Source of the DNA: Chionis minor
Taxonomy: Eukaryota > Chordata > Aves > Charadriiformes > Chionididae
Length of the DNA stretch: 64,000 bases
NCBI GenBank assembly: GCA_013398295.1
Contig: VZSF01011373.1
Span: 310,001 to 374,000, forward strand
Reading direction: 5' to 3'
In this document: piece by piece, positions 11,446 through 25,300 of the stretch
How the letters are laid out: every line of letters begins with the position of its first letter
How positions within the stretch are numbered: position 1 is the stretch's first letter
Translations under genes and position numbers: made by a program
Notes under the pieces: generated by a model
The model's database searches: none
The model's input: only the letters and a program-made list of their open reading frames with translations
Told to the model about the DNA's origin: nothing

Positions 11446-14400
11446 CTGAACTGTGGACTTTTTGTTAGGCAAAGTGTGGGCCCCTGCCAGGTGAAGGACC
11501 CTGTCCCCTCTCCTCCTTTGCTTCAGAGACAGTTTGCACCCTGAGTTTGTTGGTTAAACCAAAAGGCAGAGAAACAGCCCCGTTACCTACTGCAAGCACT
11601 TAGCAACTAATCGGTGTTTCAGGGTGTCATTCGTTAATAGGCAAATGAAGGAGGAAAGTTTTCTTTTTGACCCCTGAAGATAAGACTAGATAATATCTTG
11701 TTGCTTAATTGGATGCCTGTCCAGTTTGAATGATCTGTTATGCCTCAGGCATGGCAGAGGAAAAGAAAAAGCCTGACCTGGGAATAACAGAGCCAAAAGC
11801 TGGAGCTTAGCAAAGAAAAAGGTTGTCCTTGTTGGATGTAGGTTTTCAGTTTTAATTATCGACGTAATGTTATCTCGAGAAAATCTTATTTTTTGACTAG
11901 TTAGTTAATCCCTGCCTGGTGCTAATGGAAAACTGTGTTTCTGGGAGGTTTGCTGTTGCACAGCTGAGGAGTAAGGCAATTAGTAGCAACACACACTAAA
12001 GCCGAGGCTCCAAACTTGCACAAAATGTTTAACGAGACAACTGGGATAGACAGGATCGGGAGCCAAATGCGTTGCGAGTTGCTTACTGTTCCTAAACAGA
12101 AAGCACGTGGTTTGGGGAGTCTCCCTGCTCTCTGCCCAGTGCCTCCCCGTGCCATTCTGGCTGCGCAGCGCCTCTCGGGGCCACGGCTGCTGGAAGCGGG
12201 GTGCTGGGATCAGAGCTGGGATCCCCGTCCAGATGTTGCGCAGAGCCGTGGAGCGTTTCCGCTTGCTGCCAGCTCTCCAGTCAGGCAAACAGCTTGGTTG
12301 TAAGCACTGGTTGGTAGAGTCAATAATTGATTTTTTCAATTCCTACCGAGATCGTGGCGATCAAATCCCTGGCAGCCTGGAAAATTTCAGGTAGAAGATC
12401 TTTTGTCTTGGAAACTGGTATTTTCTGAAGGTGTGTATTTAATTGATGTGGCTGTTATTTCAGTTGAAGGAAGGTGCGTTGTCAAATAAACACCCTACCT
12501 GCTGCTTTAGTCAGGACTTATGAATTCCTGTAATTCCAGGCTTGCACTGATCAAAAGAAACATGTACCACGTGGATCTTGACCTACACCCACCTTTGGGG
12601 TGCAGCTTCTTCACACTCGATTTTCTTCTGGTGCTGGAGGGAAGCTATTGCCCAACACTCACATGGTGATGCTTAATCCATGTCCATTGATATCACTGGG
12701 GATAGGAATCATTGTTCCTGGACCATTATGGGCTAGCTGGTGAGATGCATCATTCATCTGATGGTGTTCTGGATGGGAGTCCGGCTCTTCATCCCCTTGA
12801 TGGTGGGATGAGGTTCAGGTGGCTGTTAGGGTTGAGATTTATGGTTTTCTTATTTTATTCTGGAGAATTTGGATAGGACTCGGAGGCACAGTGTGCTCCA
12901 CATGTGTGTCCACTTCAGCTCGTGAGTGTTACAGGTGCTTACCAGTAAGAAAACATCCTTATTTTGGATGTTTTCACTACATATGTCTATGAGGTCAGGA
13001 TTAGCCCCCAGTTTCCGACTGCCTTTGTGTAACGGTCTCAAAAATGACTTAAAATTATTGCTCTCAGGTTTCGTTCTTGTATGCAGCTTTCACAGTGGAA
13101 TAATCTCTTTTGATTTTAATTATAGACCTGGGGTTCAGAAACAGTGCAGTCCTTGCAGCCATTATGATCTTTCTTCCTAGCTTCTACCATCTCCCCCAGC
13201 TGCCCCCCCCAGCAGCATTATTATAAACCTCAAACAAAAAATTTTCTTGAAAGAAATGACATGCCAGAATGAACTCCCAGTGTGTCTGTCTGGAAAAGTG
13301 GTTGACTCCCTAGCAGTAAATTGCACTGTAGTGAATGAGAGAGGCATTTCATAACTTGAAAATCGATGATTTTTTTAATAAACGTTAATATAGTCAAAGG
13401 AAATTCTGTGATCCAACTGTGCCAGCCAATGCAAGCATTAAGGTGAAGGGTCAATCAAGACATAATTTTGTGATCATGTAATTCAGAATGGCTGTGTATT
13501 CTTTCTAAACCACTTATTTTTTTATTGCTGAGGCTCTATTACGGATAGCCGTAAAATGCTGTTTATGCCTATTCATTCATTCTCTTGGTCCTTATTTAAA
13601 ATACATTTTTTTACAATTCATTTTAAGCTGAAAACACGTCAAACTCTGCAGGTAATGAGTGTTAATAGGAAAACGCTCTTTAACTGCAGGCTTTCTCAAT
13701 GCATTGCACATCAGTTGCTAATTGGACTTGGAGAAATTGCTGAAATATGTTTTGAATGTTGGGTTTGATCCACCGAAGCGTTCCTCTGGATCTGTGTCAG
13801 TGCCATCAATTGCTTGACATCTGGTCCCTTTCCAATTCCTTAAGCCCAGAATAGCCTCCACATCGTTTGGATTTGCAGAGCGCAGAATTACAAACTGGCT
13901 GCAAGTTGACAGAAGTGCTACAGGTCACAGCATGGACCAATTTAGTTTTTTAGTTTGGGTTCCGAAAGAAATGACACTTGTGTTCTCAGGCTGCCAGCGT
14001 AGATGCTTGCGTGAGGGTGGATCCTTTCTTCTTACAACTTTTGAACCTGTTAACGCATTTTAACTCTGTTTTCCAATAGCAGAGGCCTTGAAGTGATGAT
14101 ATTCCTACAAATTCAGTGGCAGCGGACAGAAAACAGAGAAAATCCTTTTCAGAGCTTTAGACTATGGGAAAGGCTGACGTGTTACCTCAACTCCTTGCTA
14201 AGTGCCAGGGAATCAGCAGAGGAGAGGGATCACCTTGCGGGGCTGCTGCAGGTGAGCAGAAAGCTTCCCCAAAGCTTGGGCTTTTGGGGGCAAACAGGAG
14301 CCGCGGTGGCTCTCGCAGAACCGCTTGTTTAGACAAAAAAGAGGAGAAGAGGTGGATTTTTTTAACTGAGCCACAAGCCCTGTTGCTTTTCTTAATTGCT

Positions 14401-16559
14401 GTAAGACATCTTTCACGCTCTCCATTTTGTCTTTGGATCCCTTGCCTCGGAGTAAAACCAGAGGTAAAACAATCTGAAGGATTGCACGTGTGCGCCTTTT
14501 TAACATCACTGGTCTGGTGTGCAAGGTTATATTTCTGGCTGCAGTGGTGTTTTGGGTGCATGTATTTTTTTCAACGCTCCATCTACACCGCAGCCTTGCA
14601 GGGGCTGTGTCAGCCAGCTGCTCGCCTTCCTCATCATCTCTTGGTTTATTGTTACTTCTAATACGCTCACAAGGCTGCTGGTTGCCTTCATCTTGCCTTT
14701 TTATTGCCTTGCTTATTTTTATCTTCATCCTGTTGTCTCTAAAGAGGTCTTTATAAAACAGTGTCTATCCGCTATGCACGTCTCTCTTTTATTAATAATT
14801 CATTAATCAATTTAGACTGGAGGAAAATAAAGGCACCAAAACCAACAGCTCGAAGTGATCACAGCTCGGGAACTGCGCTCTGCACATTTTGCACCTCAGG
14901 CTGCATCACTCGCTAGCGCTACCTGCAATACTCCTGCCAGAGATATCTGGAGGTCTTTCTTTGTAGATCTGCTTTAAAAAAAAAAAATAAAATAAAAGTG
15001 TTCTTTTTTTGTTACATGGAAAAATGTTCCCTGGGAAATCGATTGATATTGAGCAAAAATGGCACGGTGTTTCTGGAGCTAGTGTTTGATTTTTGCAGGG
15101 AAGCAGACGTTCAGGTGTGCGCTTACCGGAGTCTGCTGGGCAAAGCAATTACAGGTTCATCAAGAATTAAAATTCGCCAGTGACTGCGCAGTCATTTCAC
15201 TGAAGCTTCTGGTAATAAAGTCAAAATTGTCTCGATGACATGTAGGAATTAATGCCTAATTCTGAGCAGGCAGCTTGTTTTTACGGCCAGTATCATTTGC
15301 CAGTTCCTTTTAATACACCTCAGAGAGGGAGATTTGGGCTTTGTGTGTGTTCCCCGGTGGGACTCGGTCTGAAGATGTCCTGTCCCATGCCAGGGCAGGA
15401 CCTGGGTGCACATCCTCACGCTGCCCCTTGGTTTCCACAGGTGGTGGTGGGAGCATCCCATGGATATTGGCTGGGCAGTGGCTGGAGAAGGGATTGTGGC
15501 CACTGCTGTTGGGCTTATATCCAATTGCTCCAAAATAAGCACTGTCTAAAATCCGATGCTGTCTCTGCTGTTCATTTGGTGATGCTTCTTCTCCCCAGCT
15601 TCAGTTCTGCACAAACTCCTCCTCCCTGGCGTTTGCCACTTAATTGTTTCCAAAACCCCATTATTTTACCATAACCCAATTCGCTCTACGTGCCTCGAAG
15701 CTTCATGTTGAGCTTCACCTTTACTTCTGTCCTCCAGACAGAAAATACAAAGATTTGCTCGGTTCACCAATAACCTTCAGCGGGTTCGGTGCTAATCCTG
15801 CAGCGTTAAGGCAGTTTAATGCTCCACTAATTATTCGGGAGGCGTCTGGGAGCTGTGCATGGTAACGACTGCGCTGCTTATTCAATGGGAAGTAACTTCT
15901 CAGCACATTGTTAACCCCGGTTAATAAATGTTGTCTGGTCACCAAGGAGAGACTTCTCCCTCTAAGGAGAGTTAAAGCCTTTTCTTAGTCTGCTTCTGAC
16001 CCAGAGTTTGCTTCCTCTAATCCTCCTTTTTGTAGGCACAAGGCAGTGCGCTGTGAATTAACGGAGCTTGAGCAACCCTCCGGAGGTGGATGAATCCCCA
16101 AATACGTAAGATGTTAAACAAGTTCCCATACTTCATCCAAGCTTCTGCCACTAAGTCACAGGAAGGGATAACATTATGAGTTTGTAATTTATTTCCATAT
16201 TCTTTAATCGTATTTCAGTGTCTGTTTGGTTTATGACCTTTAAAACCACCTTAGATTTAGATTGATAAATAGGTGGCAAATAAATTTAGCAAAATAAGCA
16301 ATTTCAGCCTATGGAAGGTCAGCGGAGGGCTGTGCAATCACGGCTTCCATTAATATGTTATATTTCAGTCAAAAGCTTTTAAACACTGAAGGTTTTTAGA
16401 GGGAAAACCTATAGCTTTGATGAATGGGTTTCTTCTAATAGCTGAATGGGAAATGAAAATCAAAGTGAGGGGAAAACCACCTTGTTTCTGAAGCAGAGAT
16501 GAAGTTAGGCAGTGGGTTTTCCTACGGCATAGGGGCTGGAGAGTTGAGTGGGTTCGGAA

Positions 16560-16900
16560 AGGAGCAAATCACGTTTCAGCCCGTAAGGCCATTTGAATAG
16601 TCTTGTAAATTAGTTAATTGTCAGAGATTGTTTGTAATAACTGTTATTATTATCGACATGGGACTGGAGCAGAGGAGAGCCGCACAGGACATGTAAACTA
16701 AATAGGCGTCATTATTAGCAGATCTTAACAGGGAGAGAGAGAAGAGAGCTCAATGATGTTAATTCTTCATTTCCCACTGGCAGCTTTTCCGGCAGTGTCA
16801 GCCGAGGTCCGAGCTGGCCAGCCAGGGGATTAGGCTTCTTTGAAGAGGAAAAGTTTGTTAAATTAATTACTTGCTGCGTCCTAGCTCAGCTACATTCATA
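16560..16900. promoter_or_regulatory. Candidate conserved non-coding element (AT-rich, homeodomain words)
   Basis: The block is dense in TAATTA-like words (TTAGTTAATTG near 16613, TTAAATTAATTAC near 16859), TTATTATTATC runs and GATCTTAACAG-type words, without simple-repeat or transposon hallmarks and without an open frame. This texture is typical of vertebrate developmental enhancers, but conservation cannot be seen from one sequence. It may be ordinary AT-rich DNA. Confidence 0.2.
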
Positions 16901-17212
16901 ACCGTGTGCAGGGCTCCCCTTTTTCCAGGGGTGTAAGATGTCAAATAAATGGAAAAAGCAATGCAAAAGCTTCTTATGGGACTGAGGTGACCTTTTCTGC
17001 GTGTTTAAAGCCATGGAGCTTTTGTGTGGAGCAGGAACACGTATCTGCCGAACGCAGCGGTGAGAGAGAATCAGTACAGGAGAGATCCAGATGCATGAAA
17101 GCAGCACGTTAAAAGCTGAGTTAGAGCTTGTTGCTGATTCTCACAAAAGAGCATTTTTGCTACAAGTGGAGTTAAAAATCCATTTTTTAAAAAAATATGA
17201 AATAAAGTCAGT

Positions 17213-17244
17213 TGTTGCTTCTAAGAGCTGTTGCTTCTAAGAGC
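17213..17244. repeat. Perfect 16-bp tandem duplication
   Basis: The word TGTTGCTTCTAAGAGC is present twice in direct succession without a mismatch (17213-17228 and 17229-17244). It reads as a recent local duplication, probably replication slippage. Confidence 0.9.
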
Positions 17245-19128
17245 TGTGGGTCAGATCACTGGCCCAGATAAAACGACCTCGGATGGCTCCCGCAGGTCAA
17301 AGTAGCCTCAGAGATGGTGTGACGTGTGGGACCGGGAGCTGGGGCAGCTCCGTCCGCTGTGCCAGAGGCTGCTGGGGCGGGCTGTGGTTTGTCTCTCTCC
17401 AGCGGTGGCTTTGGTCTGCTCTGCCCTGGGGCTGACGGGAGGAGGTCTCACAGCCCCCAGCCCCAGGGAAGAGCAAGCGGAGATGGGAGATGTGCCCTTG
17501 CCCCATTCCTCTGGTCCAGCAGGAGGCATGGCTCAGCTGCAGCCGTCTCCCAGCACCTCCCGCCGGCTGAGGAGGAGACGTGGGGCAAAATGTGACTGGG
17601 GAGAACGAGAATGGGTGCTGGTGGTTCTCCAACATGGGTGCCTTTGCTGCGAAATGCGACCTCCCCTGTTACACCGAGCCACTAAGATGAAGACGCATGC
17701 GACGACTGAAGCAAAGATGTGTCCGTGGGACTGATGTGCACAGTGGTGGTGATGTGGGACAGCATGGTAGGAGTAGATTGGGGCTGGCTCCGTGGGAAGC
17801 CCTGAGGTTTATGCTGGCAGAGGACCTGTTGGCTCTGGAGCGGGGAACTGGTTATTAATGCTTGAATTGCCGGTGGTGGTTGCGTCTGATTTAGTATCAC
17901 TTAAGTAAGTGATGTATGATTTCAATTAGGAAGCAAAGATGCTTACTGCATCTCCATGATATGTTTGGATGGAGAAAAGTGCTTTGCACAGTCTTTCTGT
18001 TTCGGGGGAGGTAAATGGAGCATGGGGTGGCTGTGGGTTGCTTGCTGCAAAGTTATTTCAATGTCGTCTGGGAAAGCAAACTGCGTCAACTTCATTCCGC
18101 GGGTGCCAAAGTCGATGTAAAGTCACTGGGGCCGACTCGAGGCTGGTGAGTGCCATCACGGGGTGACTTCTCTTGGGGTCGGTGCTTTCTGCCAGCTGGA
18201 AGCAGCGCAGCTCCAGCAGGGCCAGTGTGCTGTTGGCCCTGTGCTTCTGGCACCCAGTAGGTCTTCTAGGGGCTGTAAGAACCTGTGGTTTTGGAGGAAA
18301 ATTAAAGTTTCAACCTTGTTGCTAAAGTGAAGCTCATTGACGTCTATATGTCACAGACTGCAGTGGTCTGAAGAGCCCCTGCATTAATCAAAATGCTAAA
18401 GCTTTGTCCTGTGATAGGAGGCCAGTGTTAGTTCCAAAACAAAACTCTGCTGAGCAGCAACAGGCAGTGAAGAGAGGGAGGGCAACATCAAAAGACTTTT
18501 AACCAAGACCAGTTCTGTGATGCTTGAGTCATTAACATCTGAAAGGGCTTTATGTAGTGGGATGCACACACATTTCAGGCTGGAATTAGCACTGCAGAGC
18601 TATCGCATCCCTGCTGCTGCAGGGCAGGTATTGATGTCTGGCCAGGAGGCAACATCTCCTTCAATTGAACCCTTGTGCCCAGCTCCCCCTCCCAGCCCCA
18701 AACCGAGATTTTGGTACCACCACCACCTCAAAAACACCCCGAGGCTGTCAGCCTGCCCTGCTGCTGTTTGCCTTCAGTCTGCTGCTGTGTGTTTTTGTAG
18801 GAAGAAGCTGGAGATGAGCTGTGGTTTGTGCAGCCCAGCAGCTGCAGGGGCAGAGGTTTGGGAGCTGGATGTATGGAACCCCTTTTCATTTATTAGGCCT
18901 CCATTAATTCTCCTTCCAGGTCTCTCTGCACTTTGCTGTTCTCCAAGCCATTCAAACCATCGCTCTTGTTGCCTTCTCACTGGTGGGAGTTGCACAGGGT
19001 CTGCTGACGGAGCCTCAGAGACCACCAGCCTGACATACTGGACAGCTTTGCTTCTATAATAGTATTTCTTCAGGTGCCACAGCATTAACTAGTTTGGTTA
19101 ACTGCAGCGAGGGGTTGAGATAAGGGGC

Positions 19129-19342
19129 CATAGAATGGTTTGGGTTGGAAGGGACCCAGATCACCCAGTGCCACCCACTGCCCTGGGCAGGGACACCTCC
19201 CGCCACACCAGGCTGCTCCAAGCCCCGTCCAACCTGGCCTTGAACCTCCAGGGATGGGGCAGCCACAGCTGCTCTGAGCAACCCCAGCCAGGGGCTCACC
19301 ACCCGCACAGGAAACAATTTCTTCCCAATATCTCATCTAAAT
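19129..19342 (-). mobile_element. CR1 LINE, 3' end fragment on the minus strand
   Basis: The segment starts with CATAGAATGGTTTGGGTTGG and AAGGGACC, the reverse complement of a CR1 3' end. It continues with the typical 3' region words CCTTGAACCTCCAGGGATGG and GGAAACAATTTCTTCCCAA. The match stops after about 214 bp at TCTCATCTAAAT, giving a 5'-truncated copy. Open frames over it are not functional. It closely resembles the copies at 28788 and 63361. Confidence 0.95.
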
Positions 19343-22300
19343 GGATGCCCAATAATTACAAGCTCCACCTCTGGGCCAGCCGCTGGCATTTTCATGCTGG
19401 TTTCTGAAGTCTTGCCTGCCTTCTCAGATCACTGGCTGAGGACAGAGAGGGGTAAGAGTCAGACTGTATTTATGAATAAGTAGCAGAGTATCTCTGCTAC
19501 TCGATAAAATTTTAAATTACAGGTGAGAAAATGTACAATGACAAGGACAACTGAAGCCAGAATGTGTCATTTGGTAGTTTTCGCCACTGCCCAGCATTCT
19601 GTCCTGGGCCAGCTGGAGACCTGCATTCTCCAGGTAGTTGGGCTTCAGCTATAAAACACACAGGGTGCAGAGTGTGCGGAGGTGTGGATTTGGGCACCAG
19701 AGCTATGCTGGAGCTGGTGGGAAAGGGAGGTTAAATGGCTGACACATGGGTCTCCTCCCATTATCCATGCAAATGTTGCAATAGCACTGTGTTCCTTAGC
19801 AAATTAGCTGATACCAGTGCTATTACCCTTATAAAATAAATGCCAATGGTAATTTAAAATGTTGCTTTCAGAACCTGGTTGCTACTATCTCTCCTGGTGA
19901 GAGATGTTCCCGTGTTTCAGCCATTTGAACTTTCAAACTGCCGAGCTAGACAGAAGAGATGTAATTTTCCTTTAAAATAACACGGTGAAGTGCTTACAAA
20001 CAAGAGTTCCTTTACGCCGATTAGAGGAATAGTTGGAAAACCCCATAAAGCAATAACAGTGATCACTTAATTGCTCAGAGTGGGGTGCCTCACCAATGGT
20101 GGCAGCGCTGTGTTTCCTACCAGATCCCATCCGATCCGCAGGCAGAGTAAGTTTCCTAGAAGAGGAAAACCCCAATCCTATTGATTTCCTCTGGTAGCTG
20201 GGAGACTTTCTTTCTCCGTGAGAAGACAGAAGAAATCTTACGGGTGCTGGAGTGCCCAGAGGTGCTGGACAATGGCTGCTTCGCTGCCTACAGGAGTATC
20301 CTCTGAAAAGCAGCATCTTTCCTCTCCTGCCACCTCCCACCTTGTGTGTGACGATTCCTGCTTTTCCCGCACAGCCCATCACTTTCCTGCACCTTCACTC
20401 CAGCAGGCTCGCTCCACCTTCGGGAAGGCTTTTCCTCTTAATTAAATGTGATTTATTTACATTGTGCTGAACTCCAAAAGAGTGTGAGAGGCCAGCCCCC
20501 TCCTAATGGATGGGGTCAGTTCCTGGGTGTGTTGGCCACCCTCAGCCAAGGGAGCGTTCGGGTCCCGATTCCCACAAGCCACATTTTCAAGTTGAAGGTG
20601 AGGATGACAGCAAGCTCTTCAGATTCATGCACTATTCATGCAGTCCTCTAGGCTCCAGTGAAGCCCTTATAAGATAATAAGAAATTAATGAAACGTGGCA
20701 GTCTACACCTCCACTACAGTTTTCATCCAGGGATCTCTGCGTTTCACTAATATTTATTAACTGAGTCTTGCAATAGTCCGGTGGGGTCTGAGATTCACTT
20801 TAGATCTGAGGGATTCACTCCGTGCACTGAATCCCTGGCAGGGTTGGGGTAAAACCTCAGCTCCCGCATCCACCTACTGATTGCTGTGTGAGGACATAGG
20901 CGCCCCGTTTTGGACTCCTCACCCCCATCGCTGCCCCCGGGGTGATACGGGGTTTGCTAACAGCGCTGCTTGCGCCTGTGGGATACCTCTGCCTTCCGCA
21001 CTGCGGGAATGAAAGGAAAGTTTTGGATCTAGTGCCTAAGGAGGGTGAGGGACCTCAGCAATATTAAACACAGTTGTGAGTAGAGATAGGCACAGCAGAA
21101 GGATAAAATGGGTGCTGAGATGGAGGACAAGGTCAAAAATGATGTCCCACTTCTCAGCTCTCCTGAGGCAGGCATACGGAACTGAAGTATCTTGGGACAG
21201 AAAGTTACGGATAAGGAAGGGCAGGAGAATAAGCAGAAGAATTTAGGGAAGGACAGACCTGAGTGAAGAGGGAATGGCAAAGACAAGAGCTGGAAGGTGA
21301 CAAGAAAGAGGGGCAGGAAAGAGGCGTTTGAAGAAGGACAAAAATAAAGGGCTGGGAAAATGAGAGTTAGCAGGAAGGGTTAGAAAACACCTCTAAGTGT
21401 TGACGTGCCCCTCTGTCTGTAGGATGGCTGTGACTGAGTCACTCCTTTGCACATTTCCTATTTTTACAGAGGTATAAGAGTTTTTTCCAGCTGGGTTACA
21501 TGTGATGTTGGCTCTTATTTCCATTTGAAGCTGACTGAGATCACCCAGCACTGGGGGCCGTACTGCCCCGCTTCAGCACTCGGAGCTCCCGGCAAGCAAC
21601 GTGTTGACCCTAGGAATGCCCCTTGCTGAGAAAGCAGACCCCTCTACTCTCCACCTGAAAAGATATGCTAAGGAAAATTACTGCCATGATTGATGTGAGT
21701 GCATATCTGCCACGTATTGTATGTAGCAATGAATGTGAAGGGAAAAGTCCATCATTTTTCAGGTTATTGAATCTGTCTGTGTAGCCCACAGATATGAGGC
21801 AGTTGAAATTCCATGTTTGCTTCAGAAATCAGAATAATCCCAACCCACGGGCTGGCTCCCTTTCATAGAGATTTCATATCCTTTGTTGCTTTTTTAAAAA
21901 AGAGATTGGACAACTAGACTGAAAAATACCTTTTTATTCTTTATGCTTCCTAAGCAATATTTGAAAGTAAGCTCCTTCTGTACTTGTACCAATTTAATTT
22001 AAAACTCCTTCTTTAGATCTGTGATATTAAGGAGCTGTACATCTTTCATCCATAGGTAGAGGAATCTGTGCAGAGGCAAGGGTGTTAAAAATTGCGTGAT
22101 TGACTCTGCTCCAGCCCTTGTTGAGTCTGATACCTGTACTTCGTATGCTGGTGGACACCAGATGTGGTAAGACCCCCATCATAGGCAGGTGCAAGATAAT
22201 CTACTTCTGCCTCTCAATATCTGATCCTAATCCCTAATAGTCTGCGAGTGTCTTAATCCCAGAAAACACAAGGTTTGATATTCTTTGCAATTTTTCTCCT

Positions 22301-25300
22301 GTTGTTAATTATAAACCTCACTCTATTTGTTAAAGTTCAGCTAAATCCTGCACCTTCAGCTGCAAGCCATGAAAAAGATTCTCATACCAGCAATTTAAAT
22401 GAAGACTGGTATTGTAAAGTCTTTCCTCCGCCTACTAAAATTAGATTTCCTATATATTATTTACAGTTGTTTGCTGTCATCCTGCTGTGATGAAGACAAC
22501 AGCTTTGTGGCTTTTCTGCAAAAATCTGTTGCTAGCGTGCAGTGACGTCCCCTCGCACGACTCTGTGTGTTAGCACAAGGGTGTTCCTCATGCGGCGTGT
22601 TGAAAGCCAGAAATGATTTACATCTGCGGACTGTCACTTGCCACCGAGGTTATTTTTATGAAAATCAGCGCTTATAACAGCTGCTTCACGTGGGTTGTTT
22701 GTGCCTTGGTTTTTTTGCAGTATCTCGTCCTCTTCTGTTGGTTTCTGCTGGGGGAGGCTGAGCCTGGCAGGAGTGAAGAAATTTGGGGTCGCATTCCTCT
22801 TCCCTAGAGCAAGGTGAGTGCCCGTGATCAAAGCAAGCAGTGATGGTGACAGAAGACTGCCTGGCCATTCCTCCTCTCCTTTCGTAGCCCCGGGGCGCTG
22901 GCAGCAGCGTGCCTTGTTGTTTCTCAAAGATGTGGGAGAAGGAAGAATTTCAAAGCAGCAAATGGCATCCTGCAATGAGAAGCCTGAGGGAGCACACACA
23001 CCTGAAGTCTTGAGTTACTGTAAAATTGCTCTTTCAAAGGAGCGGACCGAGTGAGAGAAGAAGGTGTTTGGTTTCTGTAAAGGAAATAAGGTGTCTGAGC
23101 AAAACCCAATAACTCCTGAGGGGTAGGACCAAGCCAAGGCTCTCCATCTTTGGGGTATGTTTGTCATTCAACTCGGGACATTTGTGACACTGAAATCGTA
23201 TGGCTGCGCATGTCTGGGGCACTCATGGTGATCCAGATACCTCCTGGCCGGGGCTGGCTCTCCCTTTCCCTGCCACAGACCAGACAGGGGCTCTTCAGGG
23301 CGCTCTTCCATGTGGCTTTGAGTCACTGGGTACCATATGCGTTACCCGAGATGCAGGGGGGTGTATCTCACCTGACAAGGTGCTCTGCCTTTGCACCTTC
23401 ATGTGTGAGAAAAGGATAATTTATTTAAATTTATGATGGCTAACAGGCTTATCTAACTACAGTTAAAATAACTTGCTGAATTATTCATGTGATATTTGGA
23501 ATCATGATTGTGGGAACAAATTAGCTGACTGAAAACTGGAGACTGATGTTGCTCATTAATAATACATAGAAGGAGGCCGGGTGCTGGGCGAGCAGGAGGG
23601 CTGGCTCCGAGCATACAAATGGGGTGTTTCCATGTTAGAAATGTTCTTCCTGGGCAGCAGTTGTGTGGAAAAGTGTCACCGGCTCCGCTGCTGGCTGAGT
23701 GGTCAGATGTGATTGCGGACAGGAGCCTGCGTTGCATCAGCCAGGTATCCTGTGCCTGCTGCTAAGGGCACTTCTGAGCAGAAGGACCACGTCCCAGGCA
23801 AGTCCATGGCCATCCCATGGGGAATTTATGCTTTCTAAAATGTCTGCAACAGCAGTCCAAATGTTGCCAGCTCCGCTTGTGCAAGTGTTCCCAGCAAAGA
23901 CCTTTTGATTCTGGAGAATTTTCTTTTCAAAATAAAGTGCCGCCCTAGGACACTTGGTATTTAGCAGAGTGATAACTTCTTTCCTTTAGGTCTCGTTTGA
24001 AAAGTCAGATAACGCGGTGGAGTGCGAAGAAAGCTATCTTATCATCTGGAGATCACCTAATGGGCATTGCTGTACATAGAAATCAGTTCTTGCAGCACCA
24101 AAGAACTGGAAGATATTTAAGGACTCAGGATCACGTTAGCTCTGAGGGTTTGCCAGATGGTTTGGTGTGCCATCAGGTAAGGATGGTATAATACAAACAG
24201 GGCACGACTTGGGTAATGAGGGGCTATATGTGAAGTGACATGATTGCTTGATTAAGATAATAGTTGAAGCATGTGGAGAAGGAAATTATAATTTATATAT
24301 TGCTGATTGTGAGGTTTATTTTAAGGACAAGATTTAAAGATTGACAAAATCAGAAAGAAAGATCCTGAGCAAAAAGGAAGTCACCGAAAGAAAAAGAGAA
24401 TTGCTACTGAACAACAAATGTCTGAGGCCAACAAGGAGGGGCTGGTGGACAGTAAAGTGTGGAAGCTCCAGAGAAGACAAAGACAAGAGCTCCCGTTCTT
24501 AAGAAAGAACAGAGCCAGGAGCCAAACACTTGTTGGGGTCAGGAATGGCATTGGATGTATCTACCCCATCCTTTGTGGCTGGATGCTGCCTAAGTTCAGC
24601 TGGATGCATGGAAGCTTCTGCCACTGGCTCTTCCAGCCACCCATGTCCATGTTGTTGGGGGTGCCAGCACGTGGGGTCTGAGCTAGCCCGTCCCACCGCA
24701 TGTCTTAAGTCATCTGCATGATGCCACACGTTTTCACTGTTGACAGGTATCTGAAAAATTAATTGCTGCATGATCTGGGTGAAATCATGGTGTTTCAAAT
24801 CTAGTGTGGGTATAACAGCAACTGGCCCTCAGAATCTGGGTGATGCTTTGGTGATGGTGAATGTTGTCGGTGATGGTGAAACACTGCTGGGTGGTGGGTG
24901 GGAAGGGCATGGGCATGTTGGGTGAGGTGCAAACATGGCCCAGAGCCATCTGCAGTGGCAGACAGGCATCCCTGTGTCTCCAGCGACAGGACCACGTGAG
25001 GACTTTCTCCAAGGCAGCCAGTTTTCTGCCTGCATTGCTGATTTGTTCATCTGCAATGTCTTTAATATGATTAATGTAGAGGGTTTTGCAAACTGATCAA
25101 GACAGACCTGGTCTGCCTGTAATTTCAGCTAAATTACTGTGATGTTCAATTTCAAACATACCTTTGATACGGTAATAGAAAAAGCTAATTTAGCATATTG
25201 CGCAGACTTTGGGTAAAGCGGAGGCAATACTGAATATTGATCAAATACACACACGGGTAGCAATATTGGGGGACAGTGATAAATAGTTCTGTAGAGACTG

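Larger units (their letters stand above)
11446..19128. other. Non-coding sequence, no gene seen
   Basis: No recognisable protein, RNA gene or transposon was found. GC-richer pieces near 12100-12270 and 17280-17600 give open frames of 90-170 codons without domain resemblance. An AT-rich block at 16560-16900 is listed separately as a possible regulatory element. A 16-bp perfect tandem duplication sits at 17213-17244. Confidence 0.55.

Noticed and set aside
14081..14250. Exon-like interval between CCAATAGCAG and a GTGAGC donor
   Set aside because: The acceptor tract is weak and interrupted, and the frame starts right after stop codons. It is weaker than the other exon-like segments.
18517..19059. 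180-codon open frame on the plus strand
   Set aside because: Cys/Ser/Pro-rich translation typical of chance frames, no known domain, and it ends just before a CR1 fragment.
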